A stretch of 34,012 nucleotides of DNA from an uncultured Collinsella sp. (GCA_958438955.1 CAUBTS010000014.1:1-34012); one strand, 5' to 3'; shown: positions 5,805 to 14,510, numbered from the stretch's first letter. Made by a program: numbers and translations. Notes: a model not told the origin generated them from the letters alone.

Positions 5805-8528
5805 ATGGCAGCAACGGATATCGAGCGCGGACTCTCGACCGCCGAGGTCGAGGAGCGCATCGCCGCCGGTAAAATCAACCGCAACATGGAACTCAAGACC
5901 AAGTCGGTCAAAGAGCTCATCATCGAGAACCTCTGCACGCTGTTCAATTTGATCAACGTGATCTTGGCGTTCCTGGTCATTTTGACCGGTTCGTTTAAGA
6001 ATCTGACGTTCCTGTTCGTGGTGTTCCTCAATACCGCTATTGGCGTCATCCAGTCCATGCGTTCCAAGAAGATGGTCGATAAGCTCACGCTGTTGACCTC
6101 CAAGAAGGCCATCGCGGTGCGCGACGGCGCCGAGGTGGAGCTCGACCTGGACCAGATCGTGCTCGACGACATCATCCGCCTGGGGCGCGGCGACCAGATT
6201 CCCGCTGATGCCGTGGTGGTTTCGGGCGAGGCTCTCGTGAACGAGAGCTTGCTGACGGGCGAGAGCGACCTTATCAAGAAACAGCCCGGTTCCGAGCTCA
6301 TGAGCGGCAGCTTTATCGACTCGGGTCTGCTGCGCGCCCGCGTGATCCATGTCGGCACCGACAACTACGTGGCCAAAATTAATAACGAGGCCAAGTACGT
6401 CAAAAAGGTCAATTCCGAGATCATGAACGCGCTTAACGCCATCGTGCGCTTTGCGAGCATCATCATGATCCCGCTCGGTTTGGCGTTGTTTGCCTCGAGT
6501 GTGAGCGAGCTGTGGGATGCCGCGGGAACCCCGGGCGATAGCGCGCTTTCGTGGTGCTTCTCCGAGCTGTTGGCTGGTCATGTGCCTTCGTCGGCGCTGC
6601 TGTCCACGGTGGGCGCCCTGCTGGGCATGATCCCGCAAGGCCTGGTGCTGCTGACCTCGTCGGTGCTCGCCATCGCTACGGTGCGCTTGGCCCGCCGCAA
6701 GGTGCTGGCACAGCAGCTCTACTGCATCGAGACGCTCGCTCGCGTCGACGTGCTGTGCCTGGACAAGACGGGCACCATCACGTCGGGCCGCATGGAGGTC
6801 GAGGGCACGTATCCGCTGCCGGTTGAGGGCGTGAGCCTAGGCGCCGGCCCGGACGAGGCGGCCGTTCCCGTCGATACCACGGTGCTCGATTTTGCGCTGG
6901 CTAACGTGGCACGTGCGACTTCGGCCGATGCCAACGAGACCTGCCAGGCGCTGCTCAACTATTACGCCGATCGCCCGGTCGAGGTGTCTGAACCGCTGTC
7001 GGTCATTCCGTTCTCGTCGTCAAAAAAATGGAGTGGCGCTTCGTTTGCGCAGGGCTCCTATGTGATGGGCGCCGCGCAGTTTGTGCTTTCGGAGCGTGTG
7101 TTTTCGCAGGTCGAGAACCGTGTCGCCGAGCTTGCCGATACCTGCCGCGTGCTCGTGGTGGCGCGCGTGGACGGCTTTACGCCCGATGGCGATATGGTGG
7201 GAGAGGCCGAGCCCGTGGGCTTTGTGACCATCCGCGACGAGATTCGTACCTCGGCGGCCGAGACCATCGGCTACTTTAACGAGCAGGGCGTGACCCTCAA
7301 CGTGATCAGTGGCGACGACCCGCGTACGGTGTCGTCGATCGCGCGCGTGGTGGGCGTGCCGGGGGCGGACGCTTATGTGGACGCCACGACGCTCGATACG
7401 CCGGCCAAGCTCGATGCCGCAGTGGACCGCTACCATGTCTTTGGTCGTGTGACCCCGCAGCAGAAGCGCGAGCTCGTGCAGGCGCTCAAGCGCCGCGAGC
7501 ACACCGTGGCCATGACGGGCGACGGCGTCAACGACGTGCTGGCTCTCAAGGAGGCCGACTGCTCCGTTGCCATGGCGGCCGGCTCCGATGCCGCGCGCAA
7601 CGTGGCCGAGATCGTACTCGTCGACAACGACTTTGCCTCGATGCCCGCCGTGGTGGCCGAGGGTCGTCGCTCCATCAACAACCTGCAGCGTTCGGCCTCG
7701 CTGTTCCTGACCAAGACGCTGTTCTCGATGGGTCTGGCGGCGCTGTGCATCGCGCTGCCGCCGTACCCCTTCGAGCCCATCCAGATGACGCTCATCAACT
7801 TCTTCTGCATCGGCGCGCCGGGCTTTGTGTTGGGCCTTGAGCCCAACAATGCTCGCGTGAAGGGTGCGTTTTTGACCAACGTACTCAAGCGTGCACTGCC
7901 GGCGTCGATTGCGGTCATTTTGGCTGCGGCGCTCGATATCTTTGTGGCGCGCGTGTTTGGCTTTAGCCAGCTCACGCTGTCTACGATGTGCCTGCTTACG
8001 TCGTGCGCGGCGAGCGTCAGTCTGATCTGGCGCATCTCGCAGCCGCTCACACCCTTACGAGTGGTGCTCTTTGTGTTTGTAGTCGCCGGCATCTTGGTGG
8101 GCGTTATCGGATTCCCGGAGCTGCTGTCTATTGCCAACCTGTCGATGGGCCAGATGGTTATCTTGGCTGTCATCGTGGTCTTTACCTGCTCGGTGTTCTT
8201 TAAGCTCGCCACGATGATGGATTCGCTCAAGCCGCGTCGTCGTCATGCCGCAACTGGTTTTGGCCGCGGTGTGCGCGTCCGCCTGGGTCGCGGTGGCGGC
8301 AAGGTGAGCTCGACGGGTTCGACGGCCGAGCGTTTTGCCAAGCGCTTCGCCGCCGACATGGCGCAGCGCCGCGAAGATCGCACCGTTCGCGAGGCCGAGG
8401 CCCGCGCGCTCGAGGGCGTGGCCCAGGCCCAGCCCATAAAAAAGAAGAGTGCCGGAGCCAAGCGCTCCCGCGTGACGAAGTCCGCCCAAGGCATCAAAGT
8501 CTCGATGCCAAGCAAAAAGAAGAAGTAG
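5805..8528 (+). CDS. P-type cation-transporting ATPase (E1-E2, HAD-IC family)
   Basis: This integral membrane pump couples ATP hydrolysis, through an aspartyl-phosphate intermediate, to cation transport; the ion is not certain. Numbering from the ATG at 5805 (908 residues), the actuator motif TGES is at 151-154, the phosphorylated Asp320 lies in DKTGTIT, and the hinge motif TGDGVND is at 571-577. There is a hydrophobic pair of helices near residues 45-85 and a membrane block near 630-800. M4 reads PQGL (277-280), where calcium pumps of the PEGL type have glutamate. The last 100 or so residues form an unusual Lys/Arg-rich cytosolic tail. In-frame GTG 5790 and ATG 5793 are alternative starts, and none has a strong ribosome binding site. 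It stands alone between the tRNA terminator and a new transcription unit. It resembles the CaxP/PacL-like group, but calcium specificity is only a guess. Confidence 0.9.
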   Translation: MAATDIERGLSTAEVEERIAAGKINRNMELKTKSVKELIIENLCTLFNLINVILAFLVILTGSFKNLTFLFVVFLNTAIGVIQSMRSKKMVDKLTLLTSKKAIAVRDGAEVELDLDQIVLDDIIRLGRGDQIPADAVVVSGEALVNESLLTGESDLIKKQPGSELMSGSFIDSGLLRARVIHVGTDNYVAKINNEAKYVKKVNSEIMNALNAIVRFASIIMIPLGLALFASSVSELWDAAGTPGDSALSWCFSELLAGHVPSSALLSTVGALLGMIPQGLVLLTSSVLAIATVRLARRKVLAQQLYCIETLARVDVLCLDKTGTITSGRMEVEGTYPLPVEGVSLGAGPDEAAVPVDTTVLDFALANVARATSADANETCQALLNYYADRPVEVSEPLSVIPFSSSKKWSGASFAQGSYVMGAAQFVLSERVFSQVENRVAELADTCRVLVVARVDGFTPDGDMVGEAEPVGFVTIRDEIRTSAAETIGYFNEQGVTLNVISGDDPRTVSSIARVVGVPGADAYVDATTLDTPAKLDAAVDRYHVFGRVTPQQKRELVQALKRREHTVAMTGDGVNDVLALKEADCSVAMAAGSDAARNVAEIVLVDNDFASMPAVVAEGRRSINNLQRSASLFLTKTLFSMGLAALCIALPPYPFEPIQMTLINFFCIGAPGFVLGLEPNNARVKGAFLTNVLKRALPASIAVILAAALDIFVARVFGFSQLTLSTMCLLTSCAASVSLIWRISQPLTPLRVVLFVFVVAGILVGVIGFPELLSIANLSMGQMVILAVIVVFTCSVFFKLATMMDSLKPRRRHAATGFGRGVRVRLGRGGGKVSSTGSTAERFAKRFAADMAQRREDRTVREAEARALEGVAQAQPIKKKSAGAKRSRVTKSAQGIKVSMPSKKKK

Positions 8529-8631
8529 CTACGCGCCCTGGCGATGTTGAATTGGTGCCTTGTTCCTGTGGGGCCGTGGCGATGTTATGCTCTAACCTCG
8601 ATTGTTTGAATTGCTTCGAAAAGAGGATGCC

Positions 8632-9774
8632 GTGATCTGCCCGCATTGCTTTAAGACTATCGAGGACGGCGCCTCGTTCTGCCCCTACTGCAACGCCTAT
8701 GTGGGTCCGGGCGATGGTCCCGAGCACACCGAGTTCGTGTTCTGTGAGGGTTGCGGTGCCCGTCTTTCTCCGCATGATCGTACGTGCCCCAAATGCGGAC
8801 GCCCCGCTCCGGGTATCCTCTCTGAGGACGCGGCCGCATCCGACCTGGCAGCGGGCCGCACGGCGGGCTTTCCGCGCCTAACGCAAGAGCAGATCGATAC
8901 CGAGGTGCCTCATGCGCCGGCCTCTGCCGCTGCGGTGCTTTCGGACGCCGCCGATCCTAACGAGACCTGCGTGCTGCCGGCTTTCGATAAGGATTTCGGT
9001 ATTCCCAAGGTCGATATTCCCACGCCGGTTTCCCTGCACGACGATCCTCGAAAACCCAAGCGCAAGGTGCACCCCGACGAGGACGCCTATCACAAGCACA
9101 AGCGTCATATCCCCAAGCCGCTCGTCGTCATCGCGGTTCTTGCCGTCGTTTGCGGCGGTGCCTATTGGTTCGTGACGGCCGATCCCATGGGCGTTATGCC
9201 CGGCTTCTATGACCAGTTTGGCCAGGCCGCGCAGACGACCTTCCCTACGCGCCAAAAGGGCGAGGCGACTGAGGACGATACCAAGCAAGACGATTCTGCC
9301 GAGGTGGTCCAGGAAGAAACCGTGCTCACCGATGATCAGCTCTATACCAGGCTCGACGGTCTGTATCAGGCCATCGTGTCCTACGGTGACGAGGACCAGA
9401 TCGGCGAGGTCATCGATTCCTTTAACAACGGTTATCTCCGAACGCCGCTGTCCACCCGTCAGGAGCTGTCGCAGAGTGCCTATGCCCTGCGCGACCAGAT
9501 TAAAAAGACGCAAGATGAGCTCAACAACCTTAAGTATCAGGACGATACGGTCTATGCGGACGACATCGCCCACTTAAAGCAGCTTGCCGAGTGGATGTAT
9601 GAGCGCGTCGACGTGATTTGCCAGAGCTGGGACATCTCGCTGGCCATTCCCGATGGCGAGTCGATGAGTTCCCACCAAAGCGAGATCCTGGCGCCCATCG
9701 CGCAGAGTGGCAACAGCGCGCTGAACCAGTACGACGCCAATGTGGGTTCCTGGAAGCCGCAGCAGCGTTCCTAA
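8632..9774 (+). CDS. Zinc-ribbon membrane protein of unknown function
   Basis: I cannot name this gene, but its architecture is clear. Two zinc ribbons lie at the N-terminus: Cys3/Cys6/Cys17/Cys20 and Cys38/Cys41/Cys52/Cys55. A low-complexity acidic linker follows. A single membrane helix at about residues 162-183, preceded by a basic stretch, is followed by an extracytoplasmic region of about 195 residues that begins acidic and becomes helical. The GTG at 8632 was chosen because AAGAGG lies five bases upstream and the protein then begins directly at the first zinc ribbon; an upstream TTG at 8602 has no such site. The product is 380 residues. The layout (cytosolic zinc ribbon, one helix, outside domain) is common in actinobacterial and Firmicutes envelope or regulatory proteins. 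The 103 bases upstream hold a possible -10 box, TATGCT, at 8586-8591. Confidence 0.8.
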   Translation: MICPHCFKTIEDGASFCPYCNAYVGPGDGPEHTEFVFCEGCGARLSPHDRTCPKCGRPAPGILSEDAAASDLAAGRTAGFPRLTQEQIDTEVPHAPASAAAVLSDAADPNETCVLPAFDKDFGIPKVDIPTPVSLHDDPRKPKRKVHPDEDAYHKHKRHIPKPLVVIAVLAVVCGGAYWFVTADPMGVMPGFYDQFGQAAQTTFPTRQKGEATEDDTKQDDSAEVVQEETVLTDDQLYTRLDGLYQAIVSYGDEDQIGEVIDSFNNGYLRTPLSTRQELSQSAYALRDQIKKTQDELNNLKYQDDTVYADDIAHLKQLAEWMYERVDVICQSWDISLAIPDGESMSSHQSEILAPIAQSGNSALNQYDANVGSWKPQQRS

Positions 9775-9812
9775 AATTAGTTCGCCATAGTCGGCATAAC
9801 CTACGTGCGCAA

Positions 9813-9842
9813 TTGATGTAAGCGCATGCTTATTGCTACAAT
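9813..9842 (+). promoter_or_regulatory. Promoter of the cyclophilin gene
   Basis: TTGATG (9813-9818) and TACAAT (9837-9842) are spaced by 18 bases. The -35 box lies inside an inverted repeat, TGCGC/GCGCA, separated by 11 bases, which could be an operator. The expected transcript start is about 30 bases before the gene. Confidence 0.6.
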
Positions 9843-9881
9843 TCGTACAAATATGCTTTAAACGCACGAGGAAGGAACCAC

Positions 9882-10424
9882 ATGTTTGGTTTTAAGAAAG
9901 AGCTCTACACGCCTGAGTATCAGCTTGCCGGCGACGAGTGCGCCGTTATCGAGACGTCGAAGGGTACCATCAAGGTCAAGTTTGACGGCGAGGGCGCTCC
10001 CATTCATGTCGCGAACTTCTGCGAGCTTTCCACGATGGGTTTCTATGATGGCCTTAAGTTCCATCGCTATGTGCCCGGCTTTGTCATTCAGGGCGGCGAC
10101 CCCAATACCCGCGATATGTCCGGCGCCGACGTCGCTGCCGGTCTTGAGGGCCCCGACGGCATGCCCGGTACCGGTGGCCCCGGCTACTGCATCAAGGGCG
10201 AGTTTGCCACCAATCCGCGCAACAGCCATGTCGATGGCGCCCTTGCCATGGCACGCTCCATGGATCCCGATTCCGCGGGTTCGCAGTTCTACTTCTGCTT
10301 GGGTGCCCAGCATAACCTCGATTCCGGTTACACCGTCTTTGGTACCACGGTCGAGGGTCTCGATGTGATTTCGCAGCTGCGTGCCGGCGACGAGATCGTC
10401 CATGTCGAGATCGTTCACGAGTAA
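9882..10424 (+). CDS. Cyclophilin-type peptidyl-prolyl cis-trans isomerase
   Basis: This enzyme accelerates cis-trans isomerisation of peptide bonds before proline and helps protein folding. The 180-residue protein is one cyclophilin domain. FHRYVPGFVIQGGDP carries the catalytic arginine and the conserved Phe and Gln, GALAMARSMDPDSAGSQFYF forms the substrate groove, and YTVFG follows. There is no signal peptide or lipobox, so it is predicted to be cytosolic. The ATG at 9882 follows AGGAAGG with a short spacer. The TPR protein gene begins 11 bases after its stop, so the two are probably co-transcribed from the promoter at 9813-9842. Confidence 0.95.
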   Translation: MFGFKKELYTPEYQLAGDECAVIETSKGTIKVKFDGEGAPIHVANFCELSTMGFYDGLKFHRYVPGFVIQGGDPNTRDMSGADVAAGLEGPDGMPGTGGPGYCIKGEFATNPRNSHVDGALAMARSMDPDSAGSQFYFCLGAQHNLDSGYTVFGTTVEGLDVISQLRAGDEIVHVEIVHE

Positions 10425-10435
10425 AGGGGATTTCC

Positions 10436-11740
10436 TTGAATAGCCAGCTGATCCAACAGGGCCGTGCCGCTTACCGCGCGGGTGATTTTTCCGCTGCAGC
10501 CCAGATGCTTGGGGCGGCAAAAACTCCCGATGAGATTATGGGCGAGGCCGATCACCTTCGTGGCAACGCCTTGATGCACCTGGGCATGTATGCCGAGGCC
10601 GCCGAGGCCTATGCCGCCGCCCTCAACGACGGCACCTATGGCAAGCGCGGCGCGCTGCTCACCAACCGCGGCAAGGCACTCGCCGCCGTGGGCGACTACA
10701 CGACGGCCGCTCAGGCGTTCTCTGCCGCTACGCAGGACGCTTCTTATGCCACGCCGTTCAAGGCCTATCTGGGCCTGGGTAACGCGCTGTTCCAGTCGGG
10801 CGACTATGCCAACGCGGGTACTGCTTTCCGTCAGGCTGCCATCGACGGCGCCAATCCGGCTCCTGCCGCCGCACTCGGCGAGCTCGGTCGTTGCTTCATT
10901 AAGCTCGGCCGTCCGGCGGATGCCGTGGAGACCTACCGTACGGCTATCGACTTTGCCGGCCCCCGCGACGACACGCGTGCGCTCAACGCCGGCATGGGTC
11001 AGGCGCTTTCTGCCGCCGGCCGTCCCTCCGACGCACTCGACGCCTTTAACGCCGCTACTGCCGATGGTATCTACCAGCTCACCTCCGAGCAGGCCGATGA
11101 GCTTGCCCGCGTGCACGATTCGCTTGCCGCGCTGTCTGCCCAGACGGCTATGGCCACGGCTCCGGCGCCCGCGATGGACGCTCCTGCCGTCGATCCGCTC
11201 GATCCTACGGGCGCGACCGGTCAGTTTATGCCCGATCCCTCGGACACCGGCTTCTTTACGCTGTCCGAGTCCGAGATGGTCCAGCAGGACCGTCAGGATC
11301 GTAAGCAGGCCAAGGTCCGTCGTCGCCACCGCCACACGGGTCTCAAAGTCTTCATCGTGCTGCTTCTGCTCATTTTGATCGCCGTGGGCGGTCTGGGCTT
11401 TGCCTACACGCGCGGCTTTGGCTTCCCGTCCCAGGAGTCTGTCGTTACCGATCTGTTCCAGGCTGCCGGCGACGGTGACACCGCAAAGGCCGAGTCTTGC
11501 CTGGCCTCGAGCCTGTCCGAGGACGCCAAGTCGATGATCATCTCTTCGATTCCGCAGGGTGCCACCGTGTCCGTCGAGGGCATGGATCAGTCCATGACCG
11601 AGACGACCGCTAAGGTGAAGGCATCGCTGTCCAAGGGCGGCGAGCAGGAGTACACCGTCAAATGCGTGCGCTCCGACAACCATATCGGCTGGGCCGTTTC
11701 CTCGCTCGATATGGATTTCTCGGCTGCTGACAACCAGTAG
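10436..11740 (+). CDS. TPR-repeat membrane protein of unknown function
   Basis: The 434-residue protein has a cytosolic N-terminal half of tandem tetratricopeptide-like helix pairs rich in Ala, Gly and Tyr (residues 1 to about 240; recurring patterns such as GDYTTAAQAF and GDYANAGTAF). A linker and a basic stretch with many Arg and Lys follow, then one membrane helix at about 302-322. The outer domain of about 100 residues contains a DLFQAAGDGDTAKAESCL segment, similar in style to DUF4878/NTF2-like domains. The start is TTG at 10436, behind AAAGGGGA. TPR domains bind other proteins, so it is probably a scaffold. It lies in an operon with the cyclophilin and directly upstream of mreB, which makes a role in the envelope possible but unproven. 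Confidence 0.82.
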   Translation: MNSQLIQQGRAAYRAGDFSAAAQMLGAAKTPDEIMGEADHLRGNALMHLGMYAEAAEAYAAALNDGTYGKRGALLTNRGKALAAVGDYTTAAQAFSAATQDASYATPFKAYLGLGNALFQSGDYANAGTAFRQAAIDGANPAPAAALGELGRCFIKLGRPADAVETYRTAIDFAGPRDDTRALNAGMGQALSAAGRPSDALDAFNAATADGIYQLTSEQADELARVHDSLAALSAQTAMATAPAPAMDAPAVDPLDPTGATGQFMPDPSDTGFFTLSESEMVQQDRQDRKQAKVRRRHRHTGLKVFIVLLLLILIAVGGLGFAYTRGFGFPSQESVVTDLFQAAGDGDTAKAESCLASSLSEDAKSMIISSIPQGATVSVEGMDQSMTETTAKVKASLSKGGEQEYTVKCVRSDNHIGWAVSSLDMDFSAADNQ

Positions 11741-11762
11741 TGACCTTATGGGATTTAGCTTT

Positions 11763-11795
11763 GCCCGGCGCTTCACCGCAAGTGAGGTGCCGGGC
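11763..11795. repeat. 14-bp hairpin between the TPR gene and mreB
   Basis: GCCCGGC GCTTCAC (11763-11776) pairs with GTGAGGT GCCGGGC (11782-11795) around the loop CGCAA, with two G-U pairs. No T-tract follows on the plus strand, so it is not a canonical terminator. It sits about ten bases upstream of the predicted mreB -10 box. Confidence 0.7.
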
Positions 11796-11804
11796 TTGCG
11801 CTAG

Positions 11805-11810
11805 TATGAT
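11805..11810 (+). promoter_or_regulatory. Possible -10 box of the mreB operon
   Basis: TATGAT is five of six to consensus, and initiation from it would give a leader of about 40 bases. No convincing -35 hexamer is present at 16-18 bases, because that stretch is occupied by the hairpin. The heptamer GCTAGTA occurs twice here, at 11800 and 11813. Confidence 0.4.
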
Positions 11811-11855
11811 GAGCTAGTAGTTTTCCAGCAATCATCCAACACATCAGGAGTTGCG

Positions 11856-12899
11856 TTGTTTTCTTTGATGGATATGTTCTTCGGTAGCTATGCGGGCGAT
11901 CTTGCCATCGACCTCGGCACCGCCAATACGCTTGTCTCCGTGCGCGGCAAGGGCATCGTCATTCGCGAGCCCTCTGTAGTCGCCATCGACAAGAACGACG
12001 AGCGCATCCTGGCGGTCGGTATCGAGGCAAAGCGCATGCTCGGCCGTACGCCCGGCAACATCGTGGCCGTTCGTCCCCTGAAGGACGGCGTCATCGCCGA
12101 CTTCGATGTTACAGAGGCTATGCTTCGCTACTTTATCGACAAGGCGTCCGAGAAGCGCTATCCGTGGACCCCGCGTCCGCGCGTTGTCGTCTGCGTTCCC
12201 TCCGGTGTCACGTCGGTCGAGAAGCGTGCCGTCTTTGAGGCCACGATCCAGGCCGGCGCTCGCCAGGCCTATCTGATCGAAGAGCCTATGGCCGCCGCTA
12301 TCGGCGCCGACCTGCCCGTCGAGGAGCCTACCGGCTCCATGGTCATCGACATCGGTGGCGGTACCACCGAGGTTGCCGTTATCGCTATGGGCGGCATCGT
12401 CGTCTCGCAGTCCATCCGTATTGCCGGCGACGAGTTCGATCAGGCCATCCTCACGCACGTTCGCGATGCCTACAACTTGGCCATCGGCGAGCGTACGGCA
12501 GAGGACATCAAGATCAAGGTCGGCTCCGCCGTGCCGCTCAAGGACGAGCTCGACGTCGAGGTCAACGGCCGCGACGTGATCACCGGTCTGCCCAAGACCG
12601 TGCGCATCGAGAGCGAGGAGATTCGTCGCGCACTCAACAAGCCGCTCGACGAGATGGCCAAGGCCGTCAAGGACGCGCTCGACGCTACGCCTCCCGATCT
12701 TGCCTCGGACCTTATGTACTACGGCATTTTGCTGACCGGTGGCGGCGCGCTGCTGCGCGGTCTCGACGTGCGCCTGCGCGATGAGACCGGCGTTTCGGTC
12801 AACGTCAGCCCCACGGCGCTCGATAACGTTGTTAACGGCTGTGCCCGCGTGCTCGAGGCCAATGCGTTTGATGGCGGCTTCGTCCAGACCAATGCTTAA
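11856..12899 (+). CDS. mreB: Rod shape-determining protein MreB (bacterial actin)
   Basis: MreB is an actin-fold ATPase that forms membrane-bound filaments and positions the elongation peptidoglycan machinery. The 347 residues include the phosphate-1 motif DLGTANTLV near the N-terminus and the phosphate-2 motif IDIGGGTTEVAVI in the middle. EEPMAAAIGADLP precedes the latter, and an adenosine-site GILLTGGGALLRGLD lies near the C-terminus. The start is TTG at 11856, with AGGAG exactly five bases upstream. An in-frame ATG four codons later lacks that spacing. The N-terminal MFSLMDMFFG stretch is hydrophobic and could be the membrane-binding tip. It heads mreB-mreC-mreD-mrdA-rodA. Confidence 0.97.
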   Translation: MFSLMDMFFGSYAGDLAIDLGTANTLVSVRGKGIVIREPSVVAIDKNDERILAVGIEAKRMLGRTPGNIVAVRPLKDGVIADFDVTEAMLRYFIDKASEKRYPWTPRPRVVVCVPSGVTSVEKRAVFEATIQAGARQAYLIEEPMAAAIGADLPVEEPTGSMVIDIGGGTTEVAVIAMGGIVVSQSIRIAGDEFDQAILTHVRDAYNLAIGERTAEDIKIKVGSAVPLKDELDVEVNGRDVITGLPKTVRIESEEIRRALNKPLDEMAKAVKDALDATPPDLASDLMYYGILLTGGGALLRGLDVRLRDETGVSVNVSPTALDNVVNGCARVLEANAFDGGFVQTNA

Positions 12900-12920
12900 T
12901 TTCCAAAAGGTGGATTCCAT

Positions 12921-13919
12921 TTGGCACGATCTTCGGGTTTCTCCACAAATCTGAATACCAAGCGACAATCAACGGGTATGCGCCCGTTGATTGTTTTCAG
13001 CCTGATTTCGGTGTTGCTGCTCACGTTTTATATTCGTGAGGGCGAGGCTGGGCCGATTCATGCCGTGCGTTCGGGCGTAACGACGATTACCTCGCCGGTG
13101 CGCTTTGTGGGTTCGGCTGTGGCGGCTCCCTTCAATGCCATCGGCAACGTGTTCTCTAACCTTACGGCGTCGCAGGACACGCTCGACGAGCTTAAGAAGC
13201 AAAACGAGGAACTGACCTCTAAGGTTGCCGAGCTCTCCGAGTCTCAAAAGACCGCCGAGCGTCTGGAGGGGCTGGTCGGCCTGCAGTCGACCTATAACCT
13301 CAAATCGACCGCTGCTCGTATCGTTGGTGCTTCCGGCGATGCCTGGACCTCGACCGTTACCATCGACAAGGGCTCTGCCGACGGCCTTACCATCAACATG
13401 CCCGTGACGAGTTCTGCCGGTGTTATCGGCCAGATCATCGAAGTCTCGGCCAAGACGTCCACCGTGCGCCTGATTGGCGACGAGAACTCGGGTGTGTCCG
13501 CCATGGTACAGGACACGCGCGCCCAGGGCATGCTGCAGGGTCAGGCTGACGGCACGCTGCGTCTTGAGTACGTGAGCGTCGACTCCGACGTTAAGGTTGG
13601 CGACATCATCGTGACCTCGGGCATCGGCGGTGTGTTCCCCAAGGGTCTACCGCTCGGCACCGTCTCGTCGGTTGAGAAATCGGCAAACGACGTGTACTAC
13701 ACCATTGTGGTGCGCGCTCAGACCACGGCCGAGAACAACGAGGAAGTGCTGGTCATTACCTCGCTGACCGATGAACAGTCGGCCTCGGATGAGGACGTGA
13801 GCACGGCCAACAGCACGCCGCAGGGAACGTCGCGCGATGCTGCAACCAAGACGAAGGACGAGAGCTCGGATGACAGTTCCGACACGTCCGAGACGACCGA
13901 TTCTGGCTCGAACGAATAG
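12921..13919 (+). CDS. mreC: Rod shape-determining protein MreC
   Basis: MreC is a bitopic membrane protein that links cytoplasmic MreB to the periplasm-side or outer-face synthases and activates PBP2/RodA. The 332-residue product has a short basic cytosolic tail and a membrane helix at about residues 20-38 (PLIVFSLISVLLLTFYI). A coiled coil at about 75-115 (DTLDELKKQNEELTSKVAEL) is followed by the double beta-barrel MreC domain with GSADGLTINMPV and GDENSGVSAMVQ. A Ser/Thr/Asp-rich disordered tail of about 50 residues ends it. The start is TTG at 12921, seven bases after AAAAGGTGG. The gap to mreB is 21 bases. Confidence 0.95.
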   Translation: MARSSGFSTNLNTKRQSTGMRPLIVFSLISVLLLTFYIREGEAGPIHAVRSGVTTITSPVRFVGSAVAAPFNAIGNVFSNLTASQDTLDELKKQNEELTSKVAELSESQKTAERLEGLVGLQSTYNLKSTAARIVGASGDAWTSTVTIDKGSADGLTINMPVTSSAGVIGQIIEVSAKTSTVRLIGDENSGVSAMVQDTRAQGMLQGQADGTLRLEYVSVDSDVKVGDIIVTSGIGGVFPKGLPLGTVSSVEKSANDVYYTIVVRAQTTAENNEEVLVITSLTDEQSASDEDVSTANSTPQGTSRDAATKTKDESSDDSSDTSETTDSGSNE

Positions 13920-13930
13920 GGGGCATGTCC

Positions 13931-14497
13931 ATGGATCTACACGAGCAGGGGATGAGCTCCCGCACGTTTGTGATCGCCGCCATCGTGTGCGTGCTGCTGC
14001 AGGCAGGCCTGGCACCGCAGATCTCCATTGCGGGTGGTCGCGTCAACTTCATGATTATCTTGGTGTGCCTGAGTGTGTTCTCGGGCGACCCGACCCGTGC
14101 CGTCGTGTGCGGTTTTTGCAGCGGCTTGTTTTATGACCTGTCCGCTGCCGTGCCGGTGGGCATTATGTCGCTCCTGCTGACCGTGGGTTCTTTTGCCCTG
14201 GTGCACAGCGCCGTCGGTCAGACGGGCGGTACCCCAAGTGCGCGCGGCGTCACTGTGGGCGCCTTCGCGCTCGTCATTAATGTGATCTACAGCATCATCT
14301 TGCTGTTTATGGGTTTGGAGACGAGCTTTGTCGTGGCGATCTTCGGCCATGCGCTGCCGTCCTCGATCCTGACGGGTCTGGTTGCCATTCCGTTTTTGAT
14401 GTCCGGCGTCGTGCCACAGTCCGGCTATGGATTCTCCGCACGTGGCGGACGCCAGACGGGTATGCGCTTTAAGCCCAAGACCCGCAAGCTCAAATAG
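13931..14497 (+). CDS. mreD: Rod shape-determining protein MreD
   Basis: MreD is a small polytopic membrane protein that works with MreC in the elongasome. The product is 188 residues with about five hydrophobic helices, the first at residues 12-30. LICLSVF-like and GLFYDLSAAVPVGIMSLLLT segments match the family pattern. Two in-frame ATGs are close together, 13925 and 13931. GGGGG at 13919-13923 is only one base from the first but seven from the second, so 13931 is chosen. The ribosome binding site overlaps the mreC stop, which suggests coupled translation. Identity rests on hydropathy and position between mreC and mrdA. Confidence 0.9.
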   Translation: MDLHEQGMSSRTFVIAAIVCVLLQAGLAPQISIAGGRVNFMIILVCLSVFSGDPTRAVVCGFCSGLFYDLSAAVPVGIMSLLLTVGSFALVHSAVGQTGGTPSARGVTVGAFALVINVIYSIILLFMGLETSFVVAIFGHALPSSILTGLVAIPFLMSGVVPQSGYGFSARGGRQTGMRFKPKTRKLK

Positions 14498-14510
14498 GGG
14501 AGGCCCGTAG

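Noticed and set aside
8539..8585. Direct repeat TGGCGATGTT (twice, 37 bases apart) after the ATPase gene
   Set aside because: Short and isolated; in a GC-rich spacer it may be chance, and it shows no link to a promoter box or hairpin.
10415..11776. Open frame of 453 codons antisense to the TPR gene
   Set aside because: The sense frame has a good ribosome binding site, TPR patterns and a membrane helix; the antisense frame has none.
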